NCBI GenBank assembly: GCA_964453435.1
Contig: CAYVQZ010000034.1
Coordinates: forward strand, 1 to 55,734
Length of the DNA: 55,734 bases
Direction: 5' to 3'
From: CAYVQZ01 sp964453435
GTDB lineage: Bacteria > Abyssobacteria > SURF-5
A program made the translations under genes and the position numbers. Position 1 is the first letter of the stretch. Each line of letters opens with the position of its first letter. The notes under the pieces were generated by a model. It was not told the DNA's origin and did no database searches. It saw only the letters and a program-made list of their open reading frames with translations. Positions 17,028 through 25,943 of this stretch are shown here, in pieces.

Positions 17028-17852
17028 CTATGAGGGCTTATCCGAAACCATGCGTTTTATGGCTTGGAAATCTCTCATCAAATCGGGAAGCTCTTGAATA
17101 ATTTTCTGTATTGGCTGTTCGGATTCCACGGGTCTGGCGGGAGCCCCCATAACGCTCGCCCCATCGTCCAGCCCCTTGGTAATCCCTGCAAAGGGGTGTA
17201 TTGTGACTCCCCGTCCGATATTGATATGCCCGATGATGCCCACCTGTTCTCCAACGTACGTCTGAGCGCCAATCGTCGTGCTCCCGGCGATTCCGACCTT
17301 TGACCTGATGATACTATACGCTCCAACATCAACGTTATGACCTACTTGGACCAGGTTGTCGATGCGCGCTCCCCGACCTATACGCGTTTTTCCCAGGGTC
17401 GCTCTATCAATTGCCACGTTCGAGCCGATCCAAACATCATCCTCGATCTCGACGGTTCCCATTTGTGGAATTTTGTGGTTTACCCCACAATTGTTTGCAA
17501 ATCCGAATCCGTCGCTGCCAATTACCGAACCGCTATTAATTGTAACGTTTTTCCCGATTCGCACACGCTCGCGAATGGTGACATGCGCGTGTATGGTTGT
17601 TCCCGCCCCTATCTTAACTTCTTGTCCCACAGATACATGAGGACCTATCTCGGCCCCATCGCCTATCTCAACTTTATCATCAATAAAGGCAAACGGCCCA
17701 ATGCGCACACCCTCTCCCAACACAGTATTGTCACCGATAACCGCGGTTATGTGGACAAAGCTCTCCTTTATTCCGACTGCTGAACCGTTCTTGGGCACAT
17801 TCCCGTTCTTCGGCACGCTATCTGACACTGTCACAACAGACAATTGCAACAT
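17028..17852 (-). CDS. lpxD: LpxD-like hexapeptide acyltransferase lacking the N-terminal domain
   Basis: LpxD adds the N-linked 3-hydroxyacyl chain in lipid A synthesis. This 274-residue protein has the left-handed beta-helix repeats from about residue 35 to 245, the GSDGFGFANN segment, and QVGHNV with the catalytic His (about 172). A C-terminal helix follows. The usual N-terminal uridine-binding domain (about 100 residues) is absent. In its place is a short linker with a PKNG repeat. It stands alone, away from lpxA, fabZ or lpxB. AGGAGG precedes the ATG. A different acyl- or acetyltransferase of the same fold is possible. Confidence 0.72.
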   Translation of the reverse strand: MLQLSVVTVSDSVPKNGNVPKNGSAVGIKESFVHITAVIGDNTVLGEGVRIGPFAFIDDKVEIGDGAEIGPHVSVGQEVKIGAGTTIHAHVTIRERVRIGKNVTINSGSVIGSDGFGFANNCGVNHKIPQMGTVEIEDDVWIGSNVAIDRATLGKTRIGRGARIDNLVQVGHNVDVGAYSIIRSKVGIAGSTTIGAQTYVGEQVGIIGHINIGRGVTIHPFAGITKGLDDGASVMGAPARPVESEQPIQKIIQELPDLMRDFQAIKRMVSDKPS

Positions 17853-18154
17853 CTTTCCTCCTCTACTCCGCTATCACTGATTTCATGCTGATCGAGCGCA
17901 CAGTTGGTTATTTCCTCAAGAAGAGCAATAATTATACCATAATCACTGCTTCTAAGCCAATACATCTTTCTCACGTTATAACCACTTTAATATAAATGAC
18001 TTAAGGTCTAAATGCAGCCTCGCTGATTCCAGGGAGAGACATCAACGCTGTGGGCGTTTTAGCCCGTAACGAATGCCCGCCTCGCAGGCCATTTGATACA
18101 TAAGCCATTGAAAGTAAATATATTAGGTGGGCGGACTAAAAGGGCCGGATTGAA
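17853..18154. other. Intergenic region upstream of the LpxD-like gene
   Basis: Contains the LpxD-like promoter near 17931-17960. The remainder, up to the end of the sigma54 regulator at 18155, shows no gene, clear repeat or terminator that I can support. Confidence 0.5.
17931..17960 (-). promoter_or_regulatory. Sigma70 promoter for the LpxD-like gene
   Basis: Minus-strand TTGGCT (17955-17960) and consensus TATAAT (17931-17936) are 18 bp apart, preceded by TGG as an extended -10. The leader is about 75 nt. Confidence 0.6.
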
Positions 18155-19567
18155 TTACGGAAGAGTATTTCCTTCTTTTTGGCTGTCAAGGTCATACTTT
18201 TCAGTCTTATATCGCATAATTTTCCTGGTGACTCCGAGGAGCTCCGCCGCTTTCGTTTTATTCCAATTTGTTCTTTCGAGAGCTTCCTGTATCAAACGCT
18301 TTTCAATCTCCTCCACCGTTTCGATGAGCGGTAATCCCTGATCGGGGAGTTTGAAGCCTTCCACAAAATTTCTTCTGAATTCCGCCTGTTCCATCAGTCG
18401 AGTTATCTGGTCTGGGAAGTTCTCAATGCTCACTATATCCGATTTTCCGAGCACAATGGCGCGCTCCAGAAGATTTTCCAACTCTCGCACATTCCCCGGC
18501 CAGTCATACTTCTGCAAAAGCTCCAATACCTCATTAGCTATACCCCTGATGTTTTTCCCTAACTCACGGTTCAATTTCGATATACAGTGCTCCACGAGTA
18601 TGGGGATATCTTCCTTGCGCTCCCGCAGAGGGGGTAAATGAATTTCCACGACGTTCAGCCTGTAATAGAGGTCCTCCCGGAACAGCTTGCCCTCCATCAA
18701 TCGCTCCAGGTTTTTGTTTGTGGCCCCGATTATTCGAACATCGACCTTGATTGTTCCCGTGCCCCCGACCGGTTCAAATTCCTTTTCCTGCAGCACTCTC
18801 AACAGTTTCCCCTGCAACGGAATAGACATAAGCGCAAGTTCATCGAGGAAGAGTGTGCCTCCATCTGCGAGTTCGAATCTGCCTTGTCTGTCACTATGCG
18901 CGCCCGTAAAAGCTCCCTTCACGTGGCCGAACAACTCGCTTTCGAGCAAATGCTCCGACAACGCCGCACAGTTGACCACGACAAAAGGTTTCGACCTGCG
19001 AAAGCTGCCTGCGTGGATCGCTCGAGCAACCAGTTCTTTGCCCGTTCCGCTTTCTCCTGTTACCAACACTGTCGTGTTCGTTGCAGCTACTTGTTCTATC
19101 AAGCGGAATATTTGCAGCATTTTAAGCGACTTGCCGACAAAGTTCTTGATATCAAATCGCGAATCGAGTTCTGCACGAAGTTGCATGTTCTCCTTCACCA
19201 GAGAACTTTTTTCGAGCGCTCGCGCCGCTGCTATCTTCAATTCCTCCATATCGAGCGGCTTCGTGACATAGCCCTCGGCGCCGAGTTTCATGGACTCAAC
19301 CGCGCTCTTTATTTCCCCATACGCGGTCATGATTATGACCGGAAGGTCCGGAGAGATAGTTTTGACGCGCCGAAGTAGCTCAATCCCGTTCATGCGCGGC
19401 ATACGCATGTCACAAATGATAAGGTCCGGTCGAGAAGCGCTCAGCTTTTCCAAAGCGTCCTCGCCATTTTCAGCTTGTATCACAACGTAGCCATCGTCCT
19501 CGAAATACATCTGGAGCACTCTCCGCATTTTCGTTTCGTCGTCAACCACAAGAATCGTAGCAGGCAT
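18155..19567 (-). CDS. NtrC-type sigma54-dependent response regulator
   Basis: A 470-residue transcription activator. Residues 1-115 form a receiver domain with the acidic pair VVDDE and phospho-acceptor Asp about 53 (ICDMRMP). Residues about 140-375 form the AAA+ domain with GESGTGKE, the sigma54-contacting loop GAFTGA and the GGTLFLDE Walker B. The C-terminus has a Fis-type helix-turn-helix (NKTKAAELLGVTRKIMRYK). It starts 9 bp after the histidine kinase stop, so the two form a pair. No convincing -24/-12 site was found near by, so the targets are unknown. Confidence 0.94.
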   Translation of the reverse strand: MPATILVVDDETKMRRVLQMYFEDDGYVVIQAENGEDALEKLSASRPDLIICDMRMPRMNGIELLRRVKTISPDLPVIIMTAYGEIKSAVESMKLGAEGYVTKPLDMEELKIAAARALEKSSLVKENMQLRAELDSRFDIKNFVGKSLKMLQIFRLIEQVAATNTTVLVTGESGTGKELVARAIHAGSFRRSKPFVVVNCAALSEHLLESELFGHVKGAFTGAHSDRQGRFELADGGTLFLDELALMSIPLQGKLLRVLQEKEFEPVGGTGTIKVDVRIIGATNKNLERLMEGKLFREDLYYRLNVVEIHLPPLRERKEDIPILVEHCISKLNRELGKNIRGIANEVLELLQKYDWPGNVRELENLLERAIVLGKSDIVSIENFPDQITRLMEQAEFRRNFVEGFKLPDQGLPLIETVEEIEKRLIQEALERTNWNKTKAAELLGVTRKIMRYKTEKYDLDSQKEGNTLP

Positions 19568-19576
19568 CTCCCCACC

Positions 19577-21781
19577 CTATCCTTTCATGGAACCGATATC
19601 TGCGACGGGAAGCGATATGACGAAAACAGTTCCGGACCCATGACTGCTCGTGACGCCGATTCTTCCGCCGTGGTTTTCAACGATCTTGTGAACGAGAGAC
19701 AGTCCGAGGCCCACTCCATCATCTCTTGTGGAAAAAAACGGGTCGAAAATTCTCGATAATTGCTCCGGCGGTATTCCCGGTCCCGTGTCGGAAATGCTTA
19801 TATCCGCCATCAAGCCGACTTCCGACATGCTCGGCAACACCGGCGAATAATTGTTCCCCCTTTTTGAGGTATCGCCGTCGGCAGTCGCCGTCTGCGGATT
19901 TAACTCAGTCGCTACTCGCAGCGTCCCCGCTCCATTCATTGCCTGGAAGGCATTCATGCACAAATTCAGGAACACTTGATGGCATTGCTCGGGGTCGGCC
20001 ATGACGGGGGGCAGGTTTTCTGCAAAAGATTTCTCGATAACGATATTGCTCGAACGTGTCTCTCTTTCCAAAGAGTTGATGGTGCGCTCGAGCGTTTCAT
20101 TAATATCGATTGGTTCAAGATTTGGCCGGGCCGGTCTCGCGAACTGCAGGAAATTTGTCACCACTTTGTTCAACCTGTTGACCTCTTCAACAATATACTG
20201 CGTCAACTCGCGTCTCTTCGTATCGTCTTGGATCCGGTCTCGCAACATTTCGGCGGAATTCTTGATAATTCCAAGCGGATTCCTTATTTCATGCGCCACA
20301 CCCGCCGACAGCTCCCCTAGCGCCGCCAGCCGATTACGTCTCTGCATTTCCTGCTCGAGTTCCCGTAACTGGCGAAGCTTTTTCGTCATGATATTAAAGG
20401 CTCGACCCAGATCGCCCACTTCATCCTTGGTTTCGGCCACGAAATGCTGGTCCAGATTTCCATCAGCGACGGCGAGCACATTCCGATACAGGCTGCGGAT
20501 CGGCCGTGAAATGCCGCGAGAGATCGTATATCCCAAAATGACAGCCAGCACAAAGCCCACCGTTAGAATCCATGGAAAAATATGTAAGGTCGAAACCGTA
20601 GTTTCGAACGTGAATTTCCGCGGAATCCCCACGAAAATCAGTCCGAGCACTTTTCCACCATAACCCACAAGCGGTTGATAGATTGCGCGGTACGGGTCTC
20701 CCTTTAAAAGCGCGTCGCGATCATAGTAACTTCGCTTCTCGCCGAACATGCTCTGCTTTATCTCGGTCGTCATGGGCAAGTCTTCGATTGAACCCACCAG
20801 GGGGTCGCGATGCGACTTGAATTCGAATTCGACTCTCCTGTTGAGCGCTTTGTTTTCTTCGGAGGTTTCCGGCGCTATGGGGCGGGTTTCTCCGAAACTG
20901 ATGGTTTCGATCCGCGACTCTTTGACGCCCTCGCTCACGAGGACCGATTTGACTGCTTCGGCTCGTTTCAGTCCTGCACGATAATTCTGCTTTTCCGACC
21001 CCGTCGAATCGGTGTGTCCCTCGACAATCAGTTCGGTATCAGGATGTTCCCTCATGATCGAGGCAACTTCTTTTATTACCCCTATCGCTCTCTCGGAAAT
21101 ATCATAACTGTTGCCCTTAAAGAAGATACTTGAAGGTCCCGCAGGAATTTTCTCATGGAATATGCGAATATCGGCGCCTGTCATGATTTCCAAATCCTGC
21201 GCAAAGCTTTTTCCAAGGACGTAGCCCACCGCCAGCACGCCGTATTCACGGCCCTCCTCGACAACCGGCATAACTGCCCCTGCGAGCAGCGTTTGGATTC
21301 CGTTTATCTCAGCCTCCATGGCAGTTTTGGTTCCACCGTGCGGCAGTTGCATCCAAGATAAGGCCGGTGCGGTTCCGGGAGCCGGCTGACCTCTCGGCAC
21401 CCATAACCCGATGGGCGTTTCGGTTCCCGAGGAAATCGGAACGGTGAATATGTGGGGAACTTTCTCATTTTTTATCGTTTCGGCAAAGCCGGGCTTATCG
21501 AACACCGTCTTGAGACTGGCGAGAGCCTGTTCTCCGTATTCGTCGATGACAGACAGAGCCGTCTGGTTCGCTTCTTCAATTTTCCGCTTGATCTCATTCT
21601 CCGTCAATTGGGAGCTTATTCGCACTACGAGATACGTCGACACGGCGATTGAAAAAACCGCGGTAAAAACAAAAGCCAAAATCAGTTTGTTCTGCAGTCG
21701 GGGCTTGAGCAGCTTTCTCTGCGCTGTCAGCAAGAGATTCTCGGGGCCACTCGTCGTCGGCCGGTTATTTTCTCCATGCAT
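19577..21781 (-). CDS. Histidine kinase with an OmpA-like domain inserted in its sensor region
   Basis: A 734-residue membrane sensor kinase. Order: TM1 (about 32-53), Cache-like periplasmic part, an OmpA-C-like domain (about 216-321) with VEGHTDSTGS and ISFGETRP...NRRVEF, then the membrane-proximal Cache end (YQPLVGYGGKVLGLIFVGIP). TM2 (about 401-421), HAMP, HisKA with His in AGVAHEIRNPLG and a HATPase with DTGPGIP follow. OmpA-like domains bind the peptide stem of peptidoglycan, so this kinase may sense cell wall state or be anchored to it; that is inference. ATG at 21781 is preferred over TTG at 21787 because GGAGTG is about 10 bp upstream. It overlaps the iorB end by 17 bp, which places it in the ior operon. 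Confidence 0.92.
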   Translation of the reverse strand: MHGENNRPTTSGPENLLLTAQRKLLKPRLQNKLILAFVFTAVFSIAVSTYLVVRISSQLTENEIKRKIEEANQTALSVIDEYGEQALASLKTVFDKPGFAETIKNEKVPHIFTVPISSGTETPIGLWVPRGQPAPGTAPALSWMQLPHGGTKTAMEAEINGIQTLLAGAVMPVVEEGREYGVLAVGYVLGKSFAQDLEIMTGADIRIFHEKIPAGPSSIFFKGNSYDISERAIGVIKEVASIMREHPDTELIVEGHTDSTGSEKQNYRAGLKRAEAVKSVLVSEGVKESRIETISFGETRPIAPETSEENKALNRRVEFEFKSHRDPLVGSIEDLPMTTEIKQSMFGEKRSYYDRDALLKGDPYRAIYQPLVGYGGKVLGLIFVGIPRKFTFETTVSTLHIFPWILTVGFVLAVILGYTISRGISRPIRSLYRNVLAVADGNLDQHFVAETKDEVGDLGRAFNIMTKKLRQLRELEQEMQRRNRLAALGELSAGVAHEIRNPLGIIKNSAEMLRDRIQDDTKRRELTQYIVEEVNRLNKVVTNFLQFARPARPNLEPIDINETLERTINSLERETRSSNIVIEKSFAENLPPVMADPEQCHQVFLNLCMNAFQAMNGAGTLRVATELNPQTATADGDTSKRGNNYSPVLPSMSEVGLMADISISDTGPGIPPEQLSRIFDPFFSTRDDGVGLGLSLVHKIVENHGGRIGVTSSHGSGTVFVISLPVADIGSMKG

Positions 21782-22391
21782 TCCCAAGCTTCACTCCTAA
21801 CCGAAAGCACTCTTTGTCTCCCGGCCTCCCTTCCTCCTCGAGAGCCGCAAGAAGGTGCGTTTCCGTGACCGGCAGGCCGGCAACTGCGGCGGAAATACCC
21901 AGGGTGATCGCATTCGTCGCCCGCAAGTTACCGAATTTTTCGCGTGCCATCGTGGTTAAATCCCAAACGCCGACACGTTTTGTAAACCGCTCAAGCATCG
22001 CGATAATTGTGTCCAGACGGGGATACTCGGCCTCACCCAATTTCACCGGAACAGGAACCTGCGGAAACGAATTCAGGATCACCGTGGATTCCTCATTTAA
22101 ATACCGGGCCACGCGCACAGCCTCGAGAGGTTCCAAACCAATCAGCAGATGTGCGGTCCCCGCACACAACAGTGGCGAACACACCTCGTGCCGGTCATCC
22201 CTTCTTTGGCCGTTTTCGCTCCATCGGTATCGTATGATACTGGCAACGTGCCCTTCCCGCTGCGCGCCGCCTCTGCGCTCTGAACCACTAACATGGATTC
22301 CGGCCTTGAGAGCGGCTCTTTTGAACAGCGTTCCGAGGCTGATAACCCCTTGCCCGCCGATACCGGCAATCAGAGCATTATATATGGGCAT
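21765..22391 (-). CDS. iorB: Indolepyruvate:ferredoxin oxidoreductase, beta subunit
   Basis: Gamma-type domain subunit of the 2-oxoacid:ferredoxin oxidoreductase that oxidises aryl pyruvates to aryl-acetyl-CoA with ferredoxin. The protein has 208 residues and begins with the signature IAGIGGQGVISLGTLF, followed by GSERRGGAQREGHV. The start overlaps the iorA stop by one base (TAATG). The end overlaps the histidine kinase start. Confidence 0.92.
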   Translation of the reverse strand: MPIYNALIAGIGGQGVISLGTLFKRAALKAGIHVSGSERRGGAQREGHVASIIRYRWSENGQRRDDRHEVCSPLLCAGTAHLLIGLEPLEAVRVARYLNEESTVILNSFPQVPVPVKLGEAEYPRLDTIIAMLERFTKRVGVWDLTTMAREKFGNLRATNAITLGISAAVAGLPVTETHLLAALEEEGRPGDKECFRLGVKLGNAWRK

Positions 22392-24319
22392 TACTGCGTA
22401 ACTCCCGGCATTAACCCTTCAGGAAGTTCTCTTTTCGTCACATGCAAACGGGAATGAACGATCGCCGAGTTGGGACAAACTGTCTTGCAGGCGCCGCAAC
22501 GCGCGCAAACCTCTTCATCGATCTGATAAAAGTCTCCCGCCTCATCAGTATGTTCCGCAATCGCCGGACAACCGAAGTCTTTGTAGCACATGCCACACCG
22601 CTGGCATCGTTCGCGAACAATCGAGTAATATTCGTCGAATTTTCCGGGAACGTTCCGCTGTCTTCGCTGTGACTGCAAGGCGCATTCCCCTCTCGCGATT
22701 ACAACGCGAACCCCTCTCTGGTTTAATTCTTGCGCAATCACCGACCTGAGTCCGGCAACGTCGAACACATCAACCGTTCGCACTCTGCGCACGCCCAAGC
22801 TCTTGAGCAGCGCCTTCAGGTCAACCGCTTCCATGGGTTCGCCCTGCAGGTCGATATTGGTCGTGGGACTGCGCTGATGCCCCGTCATTGCTATCCAGCG
22901 GTTGTCGAGGAGAATCAGGAGCGCGTCTGCTTTGTTCGCAACCGCGTTCTGCACACTCTGTATGCCGGAATGGAAGAACGTGGAATCACCGACAAAAGCG
23001 ATTACCGGCTTTTGTCCGGCAACATGATTTATGGCTTGCGCGGCGCTCAGACCACAGTTCATACACGTGCACCATTGCGCTGCCCTGAACGGAGGCAGTG
23101 AAGCCATCGTATAGCATCCGATATCGCCACCGATTATCGCCTTTCCTTCAGTCGCTGTGAGAACGGCATAGACCGACGCCCTGTGCGGACAGCCAATGCA
23201 AAACGTGGCCACTCGCTGCGGAATCTGTGATGCCACCTCGTCACCCAACCGGATCGCGCGTCTGATATGAGCGGGCACTTCCTTGCCCGATTGTCTGCCC
23301 AACGCTTCCAGCACCCTGTCCGGATTGGTCTCTCCCCAGGGCGGAATCAAGTCTTTCCCGATCACATTGCAATTCAATCGCAACTCGAAGGCGTGGCGTT
23401 TGAGTTGGAACTCAAGAAACCCCTCGAGGTCTTCTATGACGACGACCGTTTCGAGTTCCCTCACGAATTGCTTCAATTGACCGCACGGGAAAGGATAGGA
23501 CATTCCGATCTTGAATACGGGAACATCAAACAGGCCAAGAATCTCCAACGCCTCCATGACGTACAGATAGTTGACCCCCGAGGTAACGATACCCCATGAA
23601 GCTGTTCCGGGAATGATGCGGTTAAATGAGCTAACCGCCGAAGACCTGCCAAGAGCGGCGACACGTTCCATGCATGCCTCGTGGTTTTTCACCGCCTGCC
23701 CGAACAGGTTGAAATACCGCTGATAATTCGGCTTGAATTCTCCCTCCCTCGTGGCCGCCATCGGGCCCAACCGGAGGTCGCCGATATTGTGGCACAATCG
23801 GGAAGCAGCATTCAGGATAAATGGGATGCTGTATTCCTCAGAGAGACGAAATGCCGAAACCGTAAAGTCCTTGGCCTCCTGTATGGCGCTGGGTTCAAGC
23901 AAGGGAAGATGCGTGTGGAGCGAATACCAGCGGTCGTCCTGCTCCCCGGTTGAACTCGTGGCGCCCGGGTCGCTTCCGACCACAATGACAAGACCCGCTC
24001 CGACGCCCGTATAGCCGAGAAAATGCGCAGGCTCGGCAGCGACGTTCAGACCCACATGTTTCATCGCCACCATTGAGCGAATGCCTGACCACGAGGCGCC
24101 CATTGCCCCGTTCAGCGAAACATGCTCATTCGCGCTATATTCCATGTAAAAGTTGTCAAGCTTTTCGCACAGCCTCTCGAAAGTCTGTCCGATTTCCGTC
24201 GCGGGAGTTCCGGGATACATGGAGAAATACCCTATCCCCGCTTCGATTCCACCTCGAGCGACGGCCTCGTTCCCCATCGCCAGGATGACGTTGTGTTCAC
24301 CCGCCAATAATGGTTCCAT
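22391..24319 (-). CDS. iorA: Indolepyruvate:ferredoxin oxidoreductase, alpha subunit
   Basis: Catalytic subunit (642 residues), joining thiamine-diphosphate chemistry with iron-sulfur electron transfer. The N-terminal part has FSMYPGTPATEIG and the pyrimidine-binding region. The ThDP domain shows GDIGCYTM, CTCMNCG and GDSTFFHSGIQ. The C-terminal ferredoxin-like domain has CQRCGMCYKDFGCPAI and CARCGACKTVCPNSAI. ATG at 24319 was chosen because AGAGG lies 7 bp upstream; an in-frame TTG at 24343 has no ribosome site. The start lies 23 bp inside the end of the MetF-like gene. Confidence 0.93.
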   Translation of the reverse strand: MEPLLAGEHNVILAMGNEAVARGGIEAGIGYFSMYPGTPATEIGQTFERLCEKLDNFYMEYSANEHVSLNGAMGASWSGIRSMVAMKHVGLNVAAEPAHFLGYTGVGAGLVIVVGSDPGATSSTGEQDDRWYSLHTHLPLLEPSAIQEAKDFTVSAFRLSEEYSIPFILNAASRLCHNIGDLRLGPMAATREGEFKPNYQRYFNLFGQAVKNHEACMERVAALGRSSAVSSFNRIIPGTASWGIVTSGVNYLYVMEALEILGLFDVPVFKIGMSYPFPCGQLKQFVRELETVVVIEDLEGFLEFQLKRHAFELRLNCNVIGKDLIPPWGETNPDRVLEALGRQSGKEVPAHIRRAIRLGDEVASQIPQRVATFCIGCPHRASVYAVLTATEGKAIIGGDIGCYTMASLPPFRAAQWCTCMNCGLSAAQAINHVAGQKPVIAFVGDSTFFHSGIQSVQNAVANKADALLILLDNRWIAMTGHQRSPTTNIDLQGEPMEAVDLKALLKSLGVRRVRTVDVFDVAGLRSVIAQELNQRGVRVVIARGECALQSQRRQRNVPGKFDEYYSIVRERCQRCGMCYKDFGCPAIAEHTDEAGDFYQIDEEVCARCGACKTVCPNSAIVHSRLHVTKRELPEGLMPGVTQ

Positions 24320-24983
24320 CCAGCAACCTCTTGAGGTCGGCAACTATCACACACACAGCGTCCGCCTCTATCTCGTCGGCGGAACGCTGAAGACTTTTCA
24401 TATCTCCAGCATTTTCTTGAGAAACTGATAATACAATCTTGCGGTCAGTCAGTTTCCTTAGCATTGAAACGGTTTCGGGAACTCGTGTGAAAAAGATGTC
24501 GGCTCCCCCATCCAGGAATCTCTTTGCGCGCGCCCTGTCCGGCGGTGTGGCGCCTCCCACCTCTACGCCGATGTTCCAAGGCTGGGTAGAGAGAACGTCG
24601 TCAATTTTATCGCTGAATTGTAATGATTTGCCTCGCATCATACGCACAAGCGCCAGCGCATCGAGTTCGTACACCGGCTTCGCTGCCTGGAAATCCGTGA
24701 GAATAGTATGCTTTCCATCTATGATTACCACATTTCGCAACTCAAGACTCGCCGCTGTCGCCAATTGTGAGTGAAGCGCGATACGGTTGCGGTCCCTGCA
24801 TGAGAATTTCAGGAAAATGTCCTTGTCGCACCGTTTTCTGACCATCTGGGCAATGAGAATGGCGTCCACGCCGCCATTCTCGGCGATAACGACTCCATGA
24901 AATGAATCCAGTTTTGCCACAGCCTCTGCAATCGTCTCCGCTGTGCCCGAAATCGGGGTTTCAATCTCAAGCATTCTCTTCAC
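24297..24983 (-). CDS. metF: Short methylenetetrahydrofolate reductase (MetF-like)
   Basis: MetF-family flavoprotein that reduces methylene-THF to methyl-THF. The 228-residue protein keeps the central core: FSCRDRNRIALHSQLATAA, matching the MetF CRDRN motif, then VVIIDGKHT and AAKPVYELDAL. It is shorter than the usual 280-300 residues and its N-terminus is reduced. It directly follows metV (stop and start adjacent) and overlaps iorA, so it is in one operon with a MetV partner, as in acetogen-type MetVF. The name is a family assignment; activity is inferred. Confidence 0.8.
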   Translation of the reverse strand: MKRMLEIETPISGTAETIAEAVAKLDSFHGVVIAENGGVDAILIAQMVRKRCDKDIFLKFSCRDRNRIALHSQLATAASLELRNVVIIDGKHTILTDFQAAKPVYELDALALVRMMRGKSLQFSDKIDDVLSTQPWNIGVEVGGATPPDRARAKRFLDGGADIFFTRVPETVSMLRKLTDRKIVLSVSQENAGDMKSLQRSADEIEADAVCVIVADLKRLLDGTIIGG

Positions 24984-25634
24984 TTATCTTCTTTCGGAAA
25001 ACCCGTTCGCGGGTATCCGCCCCGGCTGCCTCGTCCTTGACCAATCGACCAACGGCAATTCGAATTCCGTATCCAGACCGAACAGTGCCTTGCGCTTCTC
25101 GATGCTTACCCAGACGCATTCGTTGTCCGGGTCGACACTGCATCTATCATCAATCTTCTCCGAACATGGCCCGTTGGCGATACCCTTCGGGCACTGGGTC
25201 CTCGGGCATACCCCTGCAGTCCAATTCAAGATGCATTCGCCACATGAAAAACACAGTTCTTCGTACCTGGCGGAATGTATGACGGCTCCGGGAAATACCG
25301 TGTTGAGACCGGTCAAACAAGGCTTTTCAATCTTGCTCGCCATCACCTGCACTCCCGTTCCGCACGCCAGCATGAGAACAGCGTCAACAGCAGTCAATCG
25401 CCCTGAAATCCTCTTCAACTCGCGTGCGAGCACGCGATGATCGCATGGCTCATCAATTTGAAACGTGAAAACGATTTCGTTATTCGTCAACTGGCGAGCC
25501 AGGTTTTCAACCTGTTTTGTTCCGCCCGTTTGACATACCGCGGCGCAACCGCCACAACCGATGATACCCAGCCTGCGGAACGGCGCCGCCGATTTCCGTA
25601 TTTCCCCCAGCGGTTTTTGCACAGTGACAATCAT
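24984..25634 (-). CDS. metV: MetV-like methylene-THF reductase C-terminal domain protein
   Basis: A 216-residue cysteine-rich protein of the family that partners MetF in anaerobes with a Wood-Ljungdahl-type methyl branch, carrying iron-sulfur or zinc centres. Cysteines appear in GCGGCAAVCQTGG near the start, then LACGTGVQ, and the C-terminal CFSCGECILNWTAGVCPRTQC. It is the first gene of the metV-metF-iorA-iorB-kinase-regulator run. GGAAAG lies upstream of the ATG. A 23-codon open frame (25631-25702) ends in an ATGA with its start. Confidence 0.85.
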   Translation of the reverse strand: MIVTVQKPLGEIRKSAAPFRRLGIIGCGGCAAVCQTGGTKQVENLARQLTNNEIVFTFQIDEPCDHRVLARELKRISGRLTAVDAVLMLACGTGVQVMASKIEKPCLTGLNTVFPGAVIHSARYEELCFSCGECILNWTAGVCPRTQCPKGIANGPCSEKIDDRCSVDPDNECVWVSIEKRKALFGLDTEFELPLVDWSRTRQPGRIPANGFSERR

Positions 25635-25943
25635 AGCTTTCTTTCCGGAATTTCCCCTGTGCGACTCATGTCCGCGTTCTTGAATTCTTTCCCAATTTTC
25701 ATGAAGGGTCTTTCATGATTTCAATAACGGCCGGATCATACGGGGTGAAAGAGATTCTGAACCCGTGCGCATCCCGCCAAACGGCCGCCGCGGAAGGCTG
25801 TCCTGCTCACAATCTGTTTTTTTCGACTCCCCGGCGCAGCTTGCACGCATTTATCGCCATACGTTATGCTGCGACACCTTATCGAGAAACGCCATGCCAA
25901 ATGCTGCTTCCAACAACCTTTGGTAAGAACCATGCGGGCTTCG
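25635..25943. other. Intergenic region upstream of metV
   Basis: No recognised gene. A 23-codon minus-strand open frame (25702-25631) overlaps the metV start, but it has no clear ribosome site. No convincing sigma70 or sigma54 promoter was found, so metV may also be reached from the GHMP kinase promoter upstream. Confidence 0.4.
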
